A stretch of 64,000 nucleotides of DNA. Origin: an uncultured Spirochaetaceae bacterium (GTDB taxonomy: Bacteria > Spirochaetota > Spirochaetia > Sphaerochaetales > Sphaerochaetaceae). Both the position numbers and the translations under genes were made by a program. Each line of letters starts with the position of its first letter. Position 1 is the first letter of the stretch. The stretch is taken from assembly GCA_944389065.1 (NCBI GenBank), contig CALXKZ010000007.1:62001-126000 (forward strand), written 5' to 3'. Shown here piece by piece: positions 24,197 to 33,262 of this stretch. The notes below the pieces were generated by a model. It saw only the letters and a list, made by a program, of their open reading frames with translations. It searched no databases and was not told the origin of the DNA.

Positions 24197-25672
24197 ATGG
24201 CGTATAAGTTCTATTTTGCTGCTGGTTCTCAGGATCTGTATGGCAATGAGTGCCTTGACCATGTGAAAGCTCATGCAGAGGCTATTGTGAGAGCTTTGAA
24301 TGAAAGCGGGGTGCTTCCGTTCGAGCTTGTTTTCAAGCCGACTCTTCTGACATCGGATGGTATATTCAGATTCTTCTCAGAGGCAAATGATGACGATGAG
24401 TGTGCCGGAACAATTGTATGGATGCATACTTTCAGTCCTGCAAAAGCATGGATAAAAGGTCTCATGGCAGCAAGAAAGCCTATACTTCATCTTCATACCC
24501 AGTTCAATGAAGCTCTTCCTTTTTCCTCAATCGACATGGATTTCATGAATGAGAACCAGTCTGCCCATGGAGACAGAGAGTTCGGTTTCATGATGACAAG
24601 GCTTGGTATTCCCCGTGAAGTTGTGGTCGGACATTGGTCTCATAATGATGTCCAGAACAGGATTGCGGGATGGATGCAGACAGCAATCGGCATAATTGCC
24701 TCTGGCAAGGTGCGTGTATGCCGCCTTGCTGATAATATGCGCGATGTTGCGGATACGGAAGGCGATAAGGTCGAGACCGCGATAAAGTTCGGATGGACTG
24801 TTGATGCATGGCCAGTGAATGAGGCCGTGAAGTATGTCGATGCTGTTACACCAGGTGAGATAAGCACTCTGACAGATGAGTACTATTCAAAATATAGTAT
24901 TCTTCTTGAAGGACAGGATGAGAAAGAGTTCCGGAAGCATGTCGAGGTGCAGGCGGGTATAGAAATCGGATTTGAGCGCTTTCTTTCCGAACGTGGATAC
25001 AATGCTGTTGTAACGCATTTCGGAGATTTAGGAGGACTTAAGCAGCTTCCCGGGCTTGCGATACAGCGTCTTATGGAGAAGGGATATGGCTTTGGTGCAG
25101 AAGGGGACTGGAAGACTGCTGCGCTTGTGAGAGTCATGAAGGAAATGACGGGAAATAAAGGAACAAGTTTCTTTGAGGATTATACGTATCACCTTCTTCC
25201 TGGCAGTGAGGCTGTACTTGAGGCCCATATGCTTGAAGTATGCCCTACAGTTGCTGATGGCGGGATATCAATAAAGGTATGTCCTCTTTCAATGGGAAAC
25301 AAGGAAGATCCAGCCCGTCTGGTATATACCTGCCGTACAGGTAAGGCCATTGCTGTCTCCATGGTTGATATGGGCGGAAGACTTAGGCTTATCATAAATG
25401 ATGTTGAATGCCTTTCTGTGCCTGAAGCAATGCCTAAGCTTCCTGTTGCTACAGCGTACTGGAAGCCGATGCCTGATCTGATCCGAGGCGCAGAGGCCTG
25501 GATACTTGCAGGAGGCGGCCATCATACATCTTTCTCATATAATCTTACATCGCATCAGATGAAAGCATGGGCTGAGGCTATGGGGATAGAGGCGCTTGTT
25601 ATAGACTCTTCCCTGGATATCGATGATTTCAAGGATAAGATGCGCTGGAATGAGATATACTACAGACGATAA
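24197..25672 (+). CDS. araA: L-arabinose isomerase
   Basis: Converts L-arabinose to L-ribulose, the first step of arabinose use. It aligns along its length with AraA: GSQDLYGNE at the N-terminus, WMHTFSPAKAWIKGL, FHTQFNEALP-like LHTQFNEALPFSSIDMDFMN, KQLPGLAIQRLMEKGYGFGA, EGDWKTAAL, FEDYTYHL and GGGHHTSFS. The Glu of EGDWK and the His residues of YTYH and GGHH are metal or active-site residues in the E. coli enzyme. The usual FEDL Glu (E. coli E306) reads FGDL here (Gly276). A strong AAGGAG precedes the ATG. First gene of araABD; no transporter is in the operon. Confidence 0.96.
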   Translation: MAYKFYFAAGSQDLYGNECLDHVKAHAEAIVRALNESGVLPFELVFKPTLLTSDGIFRFFSEANDDDECAGTIVWMHTFSPAKAWIKGLMAARKPILHLHTQFNEALPFSSIDMDFMNENQSAHGDREFGFMMTRLGIPREVVVGHWSHNDVQNRIAGWMQTAIGIIASGKVRVCRLADNMRDVADTEGDKVETAIKFGWTVDAWPVNEAVKYVDAVTPGEISTLTDEYYSKYSILLEGQDEKEFRKHVEVQAGIEIGFERFLSERGYNAVVTHFGDLGGLKQLPGLAIQRLMEKGYGFGAEGDWKTAALVRVMKEMTGNKGTSFFEDYTYHLLPGSEAVLEAHMLEVCPTVADGGISIKVCPLSMGNKEDPARLVYTCRTGKAIAVSMVDMGGRLRLIINDVECLSVPEAMPKLPVATAYWKPMPDLIRGAEAWILAGGGHHTSFSYNLTSHQMKAWAEAMGIEALVIDSSLDIDDFKDKMRWNEIYYRR

Positions 25673-25683
25673 GGAATTGATCA

Positions 25684-27279
25684 ATGGACGAAAGGATAAA
25701 AAAGGAGATAGCTGATGGCCAATGCGTCATCGGTATTGAGTTCGGGTCAACGCGCATAAAGGCTGTTCTTATAGATAGCTTATGCAATCCCATAGCATCT
25801 GGTGCATATGACTGGGAAAACAGAAATGAGGACGGAGTATGGACTTATAGCATTGAGGATATAAAGAAAGGACTCTGTGCATCCTATATGGATCTCAAGG
25901 AAGATGTCAGGAAGGAATATGGGCTGACGCTGAAGAGAATCAGGGCAATGGGCGTCTCTGCGATGATGCATGGGTACATGGCATTTGATAGCTGCGGTAA
26001 TCTCCTTACTCCTTTCAGGACATGGAGGAATAACATAACAGAGGCGGAGTCGGAAGAGCTCACTGCGCTCTTTGGCTATCCTATAGCCCAGCGTTGGACA
26101 GTAAGCCATCTTCTGAAGGATATCAAGGAGAAAAAACCATATCTTGATAAGCTTGCCCATGTCTCTACCCTTGCAAGCTATGTGAATAAGCTTCTTACAG
26201 GTGAGAAGACAATCGGCATCGGCGATGCTTCAGGAATGTTCCCTATCGATACGGAAACCAAGGACTATATGGACAGTGCTGTCTCTCTCTTCGATAGCAG
26301 CTATGCTTCAGAGTATCCATGGGGAATCCGGGATATTTTCCCGGAAGTGCTTCTTGCAGGAGAGACTGCAGGATATCTGACAGCCGAAGGGGCTATGCTT
26401 CTTGATAGCGAAGGCGATCTGGAACCAGGATGTCCCCTCTGCCCTCCAGAAGGTGATGCGGAGACAGGGATGATGGCTACAAACTCGGTTGCTGCAAGAA
26501 CTGGGAATGTATCTGCAGGGACAAGCGTGTTTGCAATGGTCGTTCTCGAGAAACCTCTTTCTAAGGCTTACTCTTCTCTCGATATCGTCACAACCCCTGA
26601 CGGGCGTCTTGTGGCTATGTCCCACAGCAATAACTGCACTGGCAGCTATGACGCATGGTTCTCTCTTTTCGGAGAGGTCGTTGAGGCTTTGGGTTTTGAT
26701 GTGAAAAAGCCTGTTCTTTATGACACTTTGCTTGCAAAGGCTCTTGAAGGGGATCCTGACTGCGGCGGTCTTCTTAGCTATGGGTATATTTCCGGAGAGC
26801 ATATAACAGGATTCTCTGAAGGGAGGCCTCTTGTTGCAAGGCACCCCGATGCCCACTTCACGCTTGCCAATTTCGTCAGGGCAGAGCTCTTCACATCACT
26901 CTGTGCTATGCGTACCGGTCTTGATATCCTTTTTGAAAAAGAAGGAGCAAGCCTTGATATGCTTTCCGGCCATGGTGGGTTCTTCAAGACTGCAACTGTA
27001 GGGCAGCGCATAATGGCTGCTGCGGCAAAGACTCCTTGCAGGGTGCTTAAGACTGCAGGAGAGGGCGGGGCCTGGGGTATAGCGCTTCTTGCTGATTATC
27101 TGTCCCATAAGGAGATGGCTTTGCCGGACTATCTTGATACCTGTGTCTTTGCATCTGCAGAGAGCAGTATTGTATCTCCTCTTCCGGAGGATATGGAGGG
27201 ATTTGATGAGTTCCTGAGACGCTATCAGAAAGGACTGGCAATAGAAAGGGCTGCTGTTGAGAATCTTGGAAAGGAGTGA
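25684..27279 (+). CDS. FGGY-family carbohydrate kinase, probable L-ribulokinase
   Basis: Sugar kinase of the FGGY family (531 residues), expected to make L-ribulose-5-phosphate. Seen: N-terminal ATPase loop [34 protein letters not shown], adenosine-binding GTSVFAMVV, and the FGGY-type C-terminal segment [13 protein letters not shown] with [16 protein letters not shown]. It resembles the non-canonical ribulokinases found with araA and araD in Firmicutes more than E. coli AraB. The operon position between isomerase and epimerase supports the assignment. Confidence 0.9.
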   Translation: MDERIKKEIADGQCVIGIEFGSTRIKAVLIDSLCNPIASGAYDWENRNEDGVWTYSIEDIKKGLCASYMDLKEDVRKEYGLTLKRIRAMGVSAMMHGYMAFDSCGNLLTPFRTWRNNITEAESEELTALFGYPIAQRWTVSHLLKDIKEKKPYLDKLAHVSTLASYVNKLLTGEKTIGIGDASGMFPIDTETKDYMDSAVSLFDSSYASEYPWGIRDIFPEVLLAGETAGYLTAEGAMLLDSEGDLEPGCPLCPPEGDAETGMMATNSVAARTGNVSAGTSVFAMVVLEKPLSKAYSSLDIVTTPDGRLVAMSHSNNCTGSYDAWFSLFGEVVEALGFDVKKPVLYDTLLAKALEGDPDCGGLLSYGYISGEHITGFSEGRPLVARHPDAHFTLANFVRAELFTSLCAMRTGLDILFEKEGASLDMLSGHGGFFKTATVGQRIMAAAAKTPCRVLKTAGEGGAWGIALLADYLSHKEMALPDYLDTCVFASAESSIVSPLPEDMEGFDEFLRRYQKGLAIERAAVENLGKE

Positions 27280-27281
27280 TC

Positions 27282-27971
27282 ATGCTTGAAGAACTGAAGA
27301 AGAAAGTGCTGGAGGCAAATCTGATGCTTCCAGAGTACGGACTTGTGACATTTACATGGGGAAATGTATCTGAGATAGATCGGACATCTGGTCTGATTGC
27401 CATTAAGCCAAGCGGGGTATCATATAAGACGATGACTGCCGATGATATTGTCATTCTCGATCTTGAAGGCAATATCGTTGAAGGAAAACTCAGGCCTTCC
27501 AGTGATGCACCGACCCATATTGTGCTTTACAAGGCTTTCCCTGAGATCGGAGGAATAGTCCATACCCATTCTTCCTGGGCGACAAGCTGGGCACAGGCAG
27601 GAGAGTCAATCCCTTGCTTTGGGACAACGCATGCAGATTATTTCTATGGTCCGATTCCCTGTGCCAGGCCTCTTACCGATGATGAGATAAGCACGGAGTA
27701 TGAGAAGAATACAGGATATGTGATCGCAGATACATTCCGAGGTAAGGATCCGATGGCAGTTCCTGCTGTGCTTTGTGCCAACCATGGTCCTTTTGCCTGG
27801 GGGAAGGATTCCTTTGAGGCTGTGCATAATGCCGTCGTTGTCGAAGAGGTTGCGAAGATGGCGGCCAGGGCCCTTGCCATAAACCCTGATGCAAAACCTG
27901 CTCCTCAGTCAATCATGGATAAGCATTACTTCCGCAAGCATGGTGCCAATGCTTACTATGGCCAGAAATAA
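27282..27971 (+). CDS. araD: L-ribulose-5-phosphate 4-epimerase
   Basis: Class II aldolase-fold zinc epimerase giving D-xylulose-5-phosphate for the pentose phosphate pathway. The opening [20 protein letters not shown] is very close to E. coli AraD, followed by [15 protein letters not shown], the zinc ligands VHTHSSW, FYGPIPC, and ANHGPFAWG. Length 229 matches. The ATG at 27282 has AGGAG five bases upstream; a GTG two codons earlier overlaps the kinase stop but is less suitable. Last gene of araABD, ended by a strong hairpin. Confidence 0.96.
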   Translation: MLEELKKKVLEANLMLPEYGLVTFTWGNVSEIDRTSGLIAIKPSGVSYKTMTADDIVILDLEGNIVEGKLRPSSDAPTHIVLYKAFPEIGGIVHTHSSWATSWAQAGESIPCFGTTHADYFYGPIPCARPLTDDEISTEYEKNTGYVIADTFRGKDPMAVPAVLCANHGPFAWGKDSFEAVHNAVVVEEVAKMAARALAINPDAKPAPQSIMDKHYFRKHGANAYYGQK

Positions 27972-27989
27972 AAACATGTTAATTGCATT

Positions 27990-28016
27990 AACTGCCGGAG
28001 AACATTCGGCAGTTTT
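27990..28016 (+). terminator. terminator of the ara operon
   Basis: AACTGCCG / CGGCAGTT 8-bp perfect stem with a 9-base loop, running into TTTTCG. Confidence 0.75.
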
Positions 28017-28033
28017 CGTATATCATCATTGCT

Positions 28034-29170
28034 ATGAATGGAAAGATCGTGGTTATAGGAGGGGGTATTGCCGGTGTTCAGGCCGCAGCCTCTCTTGCGG
28101 ATAAGTGGGAAGTTTCCCTGGTTCTTGGTGAGGATTATCTTCCATATTACAGAATGCGTATCGAAGAGATCATCTCCGGCAGCTCTCCGGAATCCCTCTA
28201 TATGCATCCTGCTGTGTGGTATGAGGAAAAGGGGATAAAGCTTTACCGTTCCCCTGCATCATCAATTGATAGGGAAAACCATTCTGTAGCTTTGGAAGAT
28301 GGAACCAAGCTTCAATATGACAAGCTTATCATCGCTACAGGAAGCAGTGCCGTTGTTTTTCCGCTTGAAGGAGAGCGCAGCAAGGCAGTTTTCTCTCTCA
28401 GAACAGCAGATGATGCTATCGCGATAAAGAACGCTTTGTCAGATTCCAGTACGATGGCTGTGATCGGAGGTGGGCTTCTTGGATTGGAGCTTGCCTGTTC
28501 TGTCGCAGAGCATTTCCATATTCCTGTAAGTGTCATTGAAAGCAGTGAGTATATTCTTCCCCGACAGCTGGACAGAGCATCCTCAATGCTTCTGCAGGGT
28601 AGCCTTAAAAAAAGAGGAGTGGAAGTCCATGCCGCTGTCAGTGCGGTCAGAGCGGACTGCCATACGCTTTACCTTTCGGATGGGACAGCAGTTCCTGCTG
28701 ATGTGCTATGCTTCTCTGTTGGGGTACGGCCTGCTGTATCCCTTGCTGCATCGGCTTTTCTTGAAGTCGGCAAAGGCATACTTGTAGATGATCATCTCCG
28801 ATCTTCCGATCCTGATATATATGCAATCGGGGATGCGGCGGAGATGGATGGACGCCTCTTCGGACTGGCACTCCATGCCAGGGAGATGGGAAGCAAGGCT
28901 GCAGCTATAATCAATGGCGATGATTCTCCATATGTGCCATCTGATTCCTCCGCGATTCTCAAGGTCGGCGGAATCGATGTTGTTTCGCTTGGGCAGATGA
29001 CGGATGATGCCGCAGTTGTCTTTGACAGCGATAGTTCACGATTTACTGTATTCTGTGAGAATGGCATAGTTAAGGGAGCTGTCATGATCAACAGCAAACA
29101 GCTTATGGCGTCAGCACGGAAAGCTATTGGCTCTCCATTTGATGCAGCAATGTTCAAGGAGAAGAGATGA
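28034..29170 (+). CDS. NAD(P)/FAD-dependent oxidoreductase (rubredoxin/nitrite reductase-type)
   Basis: Pyridine nucleotide-disulfide oxidoreductase-like flavoprotein of 378 residues. N-terminal FAD site VVIGGGIAGVQAA, LIIATGSSA, central NAD site AVIGGGLLGLELAC, and the C-terminal FAD motif IYAIGDAAEMDGR. The region after the second domain is short, as in NADH:rubredoxin reductases and the N-terminal parts of NirB-type enzymes. No redox-active Cys pair is seen. It stands alone between the ara terminator and malic enzyme, so the electron acceptor is open. TATCAT seven bases before the ATG, without a ribosome binding site, is compatible with a very short leader. Confidence 0.85.
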   Translation: MNGKIVVIGGGIAGVQAAASLADKWEVSLVLGEDYLPYYRMRIEEIISGSSPESLYMHPAVWYEEKGIKLYRSPASSIDRENHSVALEDGTKLQYDKLIIATGSSAVVFPLEGERSKAVFSLRTADDAIAIKNALSDSSTMAVIGGGLLGLELACSVAEHFHIPVSVIESSEYILPRQLDRASSMLLQGSLKKRGVEVHAAVSAVRADCHTLYLSDGTAVPADVLCFSVGVRPAVSLAASAFLEVGKGILVDDHLRSSDPDIYAIGDAAEMDGRLFGLALHAREMGSKAAAIINGDDSPYVPSDSSAILKVGGIDVVSLGQMTDDAAVVFDSDSSRFTVFCENGIVKGAVMINSKQLMASARKAIGSPFDAAMFKEKR

Positions 29171-29233
29171 ATAGCTTCTGATGGTTGACTGTACAGGTGG
29201 AAGCGTTGAAAAATAAATCAGACGGAGGAGAAT

Positions 29234-30517
29234 ATGGACGAACTTGAGAAGAGGGCGCTGGAGTATCATTCGAGAAATGGGGTTGCGGGAAAGATTTCCG
29301 TGGTTCCGACTAAGCCTTGTTCCACAGCTGATGATCTTGCACTTGCATATACGCCAGGTGTTGCAAAACCGGTACTGAAGATTGCGGAAAACGCGGAGGA
29401 CGCTTATAAATACACATCCAAGGGCAATCTTGTTGCTGTGATATCAAATGGAACAGCTATATTGGGGCTTGGCAACAGGGGAGCGCTGGCATCCAAGCCT
29501 GTGATGGAGGGCAAGGGTGTTCTTTTCAAGAGATTCTCCGATATAGATGTCTTTGATATTGAGATTGATGAGAAGGATCCTGAGAAGCTTGTTGATATCA
29601 TCGCAGCATTATCTCCGACTTTCGGCGGGATCAATCTTGAGGATATAAAGGGGCCTGAGTGCTTCTATATCGAGCGGGAGCTCATCAAGCGCTGTGATAT
29701 TCCTGTATTCCATGATGATCAGCATGGTACGGCAATCATCGCAACAGCAGGGCTTATGAATGCTGCAGAGATAACAGGCCGCAAGCTCTGTGATATGAAG
29801 GTTGTGGTGAACGGGGCCGGTGCTGCCGGGATATCATGTGCTACGATGTTCATAGCTGCCGGTGTGAAGAAGGAGAACCTCATGCTTCTTGACAGCAAGG
29901 GAGTCATCTACAAAGGCAGGGAAGGTCTTACTGCTGAGAAAGCAGCGCTTGCTGCCGATACCGATAAGAGAACGCTTGCTGATGCAGTGAATGGAGCGGA
30001 TGTCTTCATGGGGCTTTCAGTGGCAGGGTGCCTTTCCAAGGATATGCTTAAGACGATGGCCGCTGATCCTATTGTCTTTGCAATGGCGAATCCTGATCCG
30101 GAGATCACATACGAGGATGCTACCGCTGCTCGTTCCGATGTGATTATGGCAACAGGGCGCTCTGATTATCCTAACCAGATCAACAATGTACTAGGATTTC
30201 CGTTCATCTTCCGCGGCGCACTTGATGTGAGAGCTTCAAGGATAACGGAGAACATGAAGATGGCTGCAGCCAAGGCACTTGCAGAGCTTGCCCATGAGCC
30301 TGTGACTGAAGATGTCCGGAAGGCATATGGCGGAGAGGATTTCTCCTTCGGAAGGACATATATTGTGCCTAAGCCATTTGATCCAAGGGTAATTGAGTAT
30401 GAGGCTGTGGCTGTCGCGAAAGCTGCGGTCGAGGACGGAGTCGCGGCAATGCCAATAACAGATTGGGATGGATACAGGAAATCCCTGAAGGAAAGAATGG
30501 CGAAATACTGGAGATAG
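29234..30517 (+). CDS. malic enzyme, short MaeB-type
   Basis: Oxidative decarboxylation of malate to pyruvate, linking the C4 pool from PEP carboxykinase to pyruvate and reducing power. The short bacterial form (427 residues) without a phosphotransacetylase domain. Seen: AYTPGVAKP, the [12 protein letters not shown] motif, metal-binding [10 protein letters not shown] and [10 protein letters not shown], and NAD(P) site [12 protein letters not shown]. The Rossmann loop alone does not settle NAD versus NADP. GGAGGAG lies before the ATG. Monocistronic as far as can be seen. Confidence 0.95.
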   Translation: MDELEKRALEYHSRNGVAGKISVVPTKPCSTADDLALAYTPGVAKPVLKIAENAEDAYKYTSKGNLVAVISNGTAILGLGNRGALASKPVMEGKGVLFKRFSDIDVFDIEIDEKDPEKLVDIIAALSPTFGGINLEDIKGPECFYIERELIKRCDIPVFHDDQHGTAIIATAGLMNAAEITGRKLCDMKVVVNGAGAAGISCATMFIAAGVKKENLMLLDSKGVIYKGREGLTAEKAALAADTDKRTLADAVNGADVFMGLSVAGCLSKDMLKTMAADPIVFAMANPDPEITYEDATAARSDVIMATGRSDYPNQINNVLGFPFIFRGALDVRASRITENMKMAAAKALAELAHEPVTEDVRKAYGGEDFSFGRTYIVPKPFDPRVIEYEAVAVAKAAVEDGVAAMPITDWDGYRKSLKERMAKYWR

Positions 30518-30588
30518 AATCTGTATCGTAGACTGTGGCAGAACATGAAGCCATGTGTATGTTCATAGGTGAATGGAGTACAAATAAA

Positions 30589-31455
30589 ATGAAAGCAATT
30601 GCCTTTGGCGAGATACTCTGGGATGTTTTCGGTTCGGAACGCACACTGGGTGGCGCTCCGCTTAATGTCGCAGGTCATATAAACAGGCTTGGCGGCGAGA
30701 GCATGATTGTGAGTGCAGTCGGCAATGATAAGCTGGGAGAGGAAACTCTTAAGGAAATCAGCGGTCTCGGAATCTCCACTGAGTGTATCGGAATCTCGGA
30801 ATATGAAACCGGAAAGGCTATTGTGTCGTTGAAGGATGGTATACCATCATATTCCTTTACATATCCTTCTGCATGGGATGCAATCATCCTGTCTGATGAA
30901 AGCATCCAGCATCTGAAGAAGAGTGAATATGATGTGCTGATCTTCGGTACCCTTGCACAGCGTAGCAGGCTTTCACATGATACTCTTTTCACCCTTATCC
31001 ATGGCATTCAGGCCAGAGAGAAATTCTTCGATGTCAATCTCCGTCTCGACTTCTATACAGAGGAGATCATCCGAAGCTCCCTCGAAGCTGCCACAATACT
31101 GAAGATGAATGATGAAGAGGTTCCTGTCATCCTTAAGATGTCTGGATGCGATTCAATCGGTGGTATTTTCGATAAATATTATAATATCCGCATTGTCCTA
31201 GTCACCTGTGGAAAGAAGGGCACATACTGCTATACAGCAGATAACAAAGTATTTCATGCAGAGCCGGAGAATGTTCCTGTTCTTGATACAGTCGGCGCTG
31301 GAGACAGCCTTTCTGCAGGTTTCCTCTATTTCTATCTGAATGGCAATCCTCTGGAGACTGCATTGTCAAAGGCAAGCAGACTGGCGGATTATGTTGTCCA
31401 GAAGCAGGGAGCTATTCCTGAGTACGATGAGGAAATTAAAGCGGAACTGATGTAA
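30589..31455 (+). CDS. PfkB-family fructokinase
   Basis: Sugar kinase of the ribokinase fold, fructokinase type. It has the N-terminal AFGEILWDVFGSERTLGGAP typical of fructokinases (GGAPLNVAGH), and DTVGAGDSLSAGF with the catalytic Asp near the C-terminus. Length 288 fits. The start MKAIAFGEI has TGGAG ten bases upstream; an in-frame start 18 codons earlier adds residues foreign to the family. It would phosphorylate fructose at O6 for glycolysis, upstream of Pgi. The sugar specificity is by motif only. Confidence 0.88.
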   Translation: MKAIAFGEILWDVFGSERTLGGAPLNVAGHINRLGGESMIVSAVGNDKLGEETLKEISGLGISTECIGISEYETGKAIVSLKDGIPSYSFTYPSAWDAIILSDESIQHLKKSEYDVLIFGTLAQRSRLSHDTLFTLIHGIQAREKFFDVNLRLDFYTEEIIRSSLEAATILKMNDEEVPVILKMSGCDSIGGIFDKYYNIRIVLVTCGKKGTYCYTADNKVFHAEPENVPVLDTVGAGDSLSAGFLYFYLNGNPLETALSKASRLADYVVQKQGAIPEYDEEIKAELM

Positions 31456-31543
31456 AGCAGCAGTTTTATATGCTATAAAGCATCCGCTCTTGTTTAAGCA
31501 TATGCTTTGGATTGGGGTTTCTATTGCAGATTATGAGGCATTG

Positions 31544-31996
31544 CTATCTAGAAGAGAATGGAATCTTCGCAACAATCTTCCTTACATTCTCCGCTCTCTC
31601 CAGACTGAGTCCTGGAATATGTGCTTCGTATGGATAGACGATGATGAATGTATTCTTTCTCAGATGGAAATCGATTCCGTCATCAATATCGAAGAATCCG
31701 ATATCATCAGCCTTGCTGAAGGAATCGGGAAGGGTATCGATTGCCCTGAATGCTGTGAATCTCTCATTTCCTTCAAGCAGTATCTGCACATCCATGTATT
31801 CTGCATGGACCTCAGGCTGCTTTTTCTCTGCAGTCGTGTATTCCTGAACCATATATCTGATACTGCTTTTCTTTGTGTAATATGTTCCTGCTTGTATCGT
31901 ATTCAGATTGATAGTCTTCAGCTCTTCTGCCAGTTCTCCTAGATAAGGGATTGCTGCTGCATATAAATCAATTCTTTCAAGTCTGTCGTAAATCAT
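31544..31996 (-). CDS. YhcH/YjgK/YiaL family protein
   Basis: Cupin-like protein of 150 residues, the family that includes EbgC and the NanQ-type anomerase. Members are thought to help sugar anomers or sialic-acid intermediates. Seen: MIYDRLERIDLY, QAGTYYTKKSSIRYMVQEYT, HAEYMDVQILLEG with metal-type His, YPYEAHIPGL and VRKIVAKIPF. AGGAG precedes the ATG. It faces the fructokinase tail-to-tail and is divergent from the aldo/keto reductase, so its substrate is not revealed by context. Confidence 0.9.
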   Translation of the reverse strand: MIYDRLERIDLYAAAIPYLGELAEELKTINLNTIQAGTYYTKKSSIRYMVQEYTTAEKKQPEVHAEYMDVQILLEGNERFTAFRAIDTLPDSFSKADDIGFFDIDDGIDFHLRKNTFIIVYPYEAHIPGLSLERAENVRKIVAKIPFSSR

Positions 31997-32064
31997 GGCA
32001 ATTCTCCTCTGCTATCATGATAGCATCCCATTCTCAGGATGTATAATCTCAGAAAGGAGGACTG

Positions 32065-33207
32065 ATGCGATACAGAACACTTGGAAAGACAGGACTGGAA
32101 GTCAGCGAAATCGGCCTTGGTGCTGAATGGCTTGAAAGACATAATGAAGCGGAAGTTTCGGAGATAGTCCACTACTGTGCAGATAAAGGCATAAATATCC
32201 TGGATTGCTGGATGTCGAACCCTGAAGTCAGAACCAATATAGGGAAGGCTATTGAAGGATGCCGGGACAGGTGGATTGTACAGGGGCATCTTGGATCGAC
32301 ATGGGAGAATGGACAATATGTGAAATCCAGGGATCTGAAGGCGGCGGGAGAGGCCTTCCAGGATCTTCTAGATAGATTCCACACCGATTACATCGATCTG
32401 GGCATGATTCATTTCGTTGATGAGGAGAAGGAATTCCATACTCTCATGAAAGGGGAATTCTACGAATATGCAGAGGCGCTTAAGGCAAAGGGTGTTATAA
32501 GGCATATTGGAATGAGCACCCATAATCCTAAGGTAGCGAAGCTTGCTGCGAAGAGCGGAAAGGCCGAGATGATTCTTTTCAGCGTCAATCCAGCATTCGA
32601 TATGCTTCCGGCATCCGAGGATCTAAATGATTATTTCAAGGATGATTATTACAGGAATGCCGGAGGGATCACTCCTGAAAGGGCAGAGCTATATCGCATA
32701 TGCGAAGAGAATGGAGTAGGTATAACTGTCATGAAAGGCTATGCAGGTGGAAGGCTGCTTGATGCAAAAACCTCACCATTCGGGGTTGCGCTGACACCAG
32801 TGCAGTGCATACATTATGCTCTCACAAGACCCGCGGTCGCGAGTGTGCTGACGGGATTCGATTCCATTGCCCATGTCGATGCCGCCATATCATATGAGAC
32901 AGCTTCGGAGGAAGAGAAGGATTATGCTACGGTCCTTGCAGGCGCTCCTGCCCATGCTTATTCAGGTCAGTGCACATACTGCGGTCATTGTGCTCCATGC
33001 CCTGCTGGGATCGATATCGCGATGGTCAACAAGCTCTATGATCTTGCTGTTATGCATGACGAAGTCCCTGCTGCAGTGAGGGCTCATTATAAGGAGCTTT
33101 CCGCAAATGGCGCAGACTGTATCGGATGCGGAGGCTGTGAAATAAGATGTCCATTCGACGTGCATGTCAGCGATAGGATGCGGGAAGCAGAGAAGCTGTT
33201 CTCATGA
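32065..33207 (+). CDS. aldo/keto reductase-like protein with C-terminal 2[4Fe-4S] domain
   Basis: N-terminal TIM-barrel of the aldo/keto reductase superfamily (about 1-285) joined to a ferredoxin-like tail with two clusters: C-x2-C-x2-C-x3-CP (CTYCGHCAPCP) and C-x2-C-x2-C-x3-CP (CIGCGGCEIRCP). The catalytic Asp47 and the barrel His (GMIHFVDE) are kept. The tetrad Tyr is replaced (DCWMSNPEV) and the Lys position reads VQGHLG. The subfamily is common in anaerobes and its reaction is unknown; electrons probably pass through the clusters. AGGAGG lies before the ATG. Confidence 0.88.
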   Translation: MRYRTLGKTGLEVSEIGLGAEWLERHNEAEVSEIVHYCADKGINILDCWMSNPEVRTNIGKAIEGCRDRWIVQGHLGSTWENGQYVKSRDLKAAGEAFQDLLDRFHTDYIDLGMIHFVDEEKEFHTLMKGEFYEYAEALKAKGVIRHIGMSTHNPKVAKLAAKSGKAEMILFSVNPAFDMLPASEDLNDYFKDDYYRNAGGITPERAELYRICEENGVGITVMKGYAGGRLLDAKTSPFGVALTPVQCIHYALTRPAVASVLTGFDSIAHVDAAISYETASEEEKDYATVLAGAPAHAYSGQCTYCGHCAPCPAGIDIAMVNKLYDLAVMHDEVPAAVRAHYKELSANGADCIGCGGCEIRCPFDVHVSDRMREAEKLFS

Positions 33208-33214
33208 AATAATA

Positions 33215-33243
33215 AAGGCTGCCTCTTTTTGGGAAGCAGCCTT
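33215..33243 (-). terminator. terminator between the convergent reductase and proS genes
   Basis: AAGGCTGC / GCAGCCTT stem. The minus-strand side runs into TTTATTATTTC, so it mainly ends the proS transcript; the plus-strand side may also stop the reductase transcript. Confidence 0.7.
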
Positions 33244-33262
33244 GCTCTTAGGTATTAGAGGA

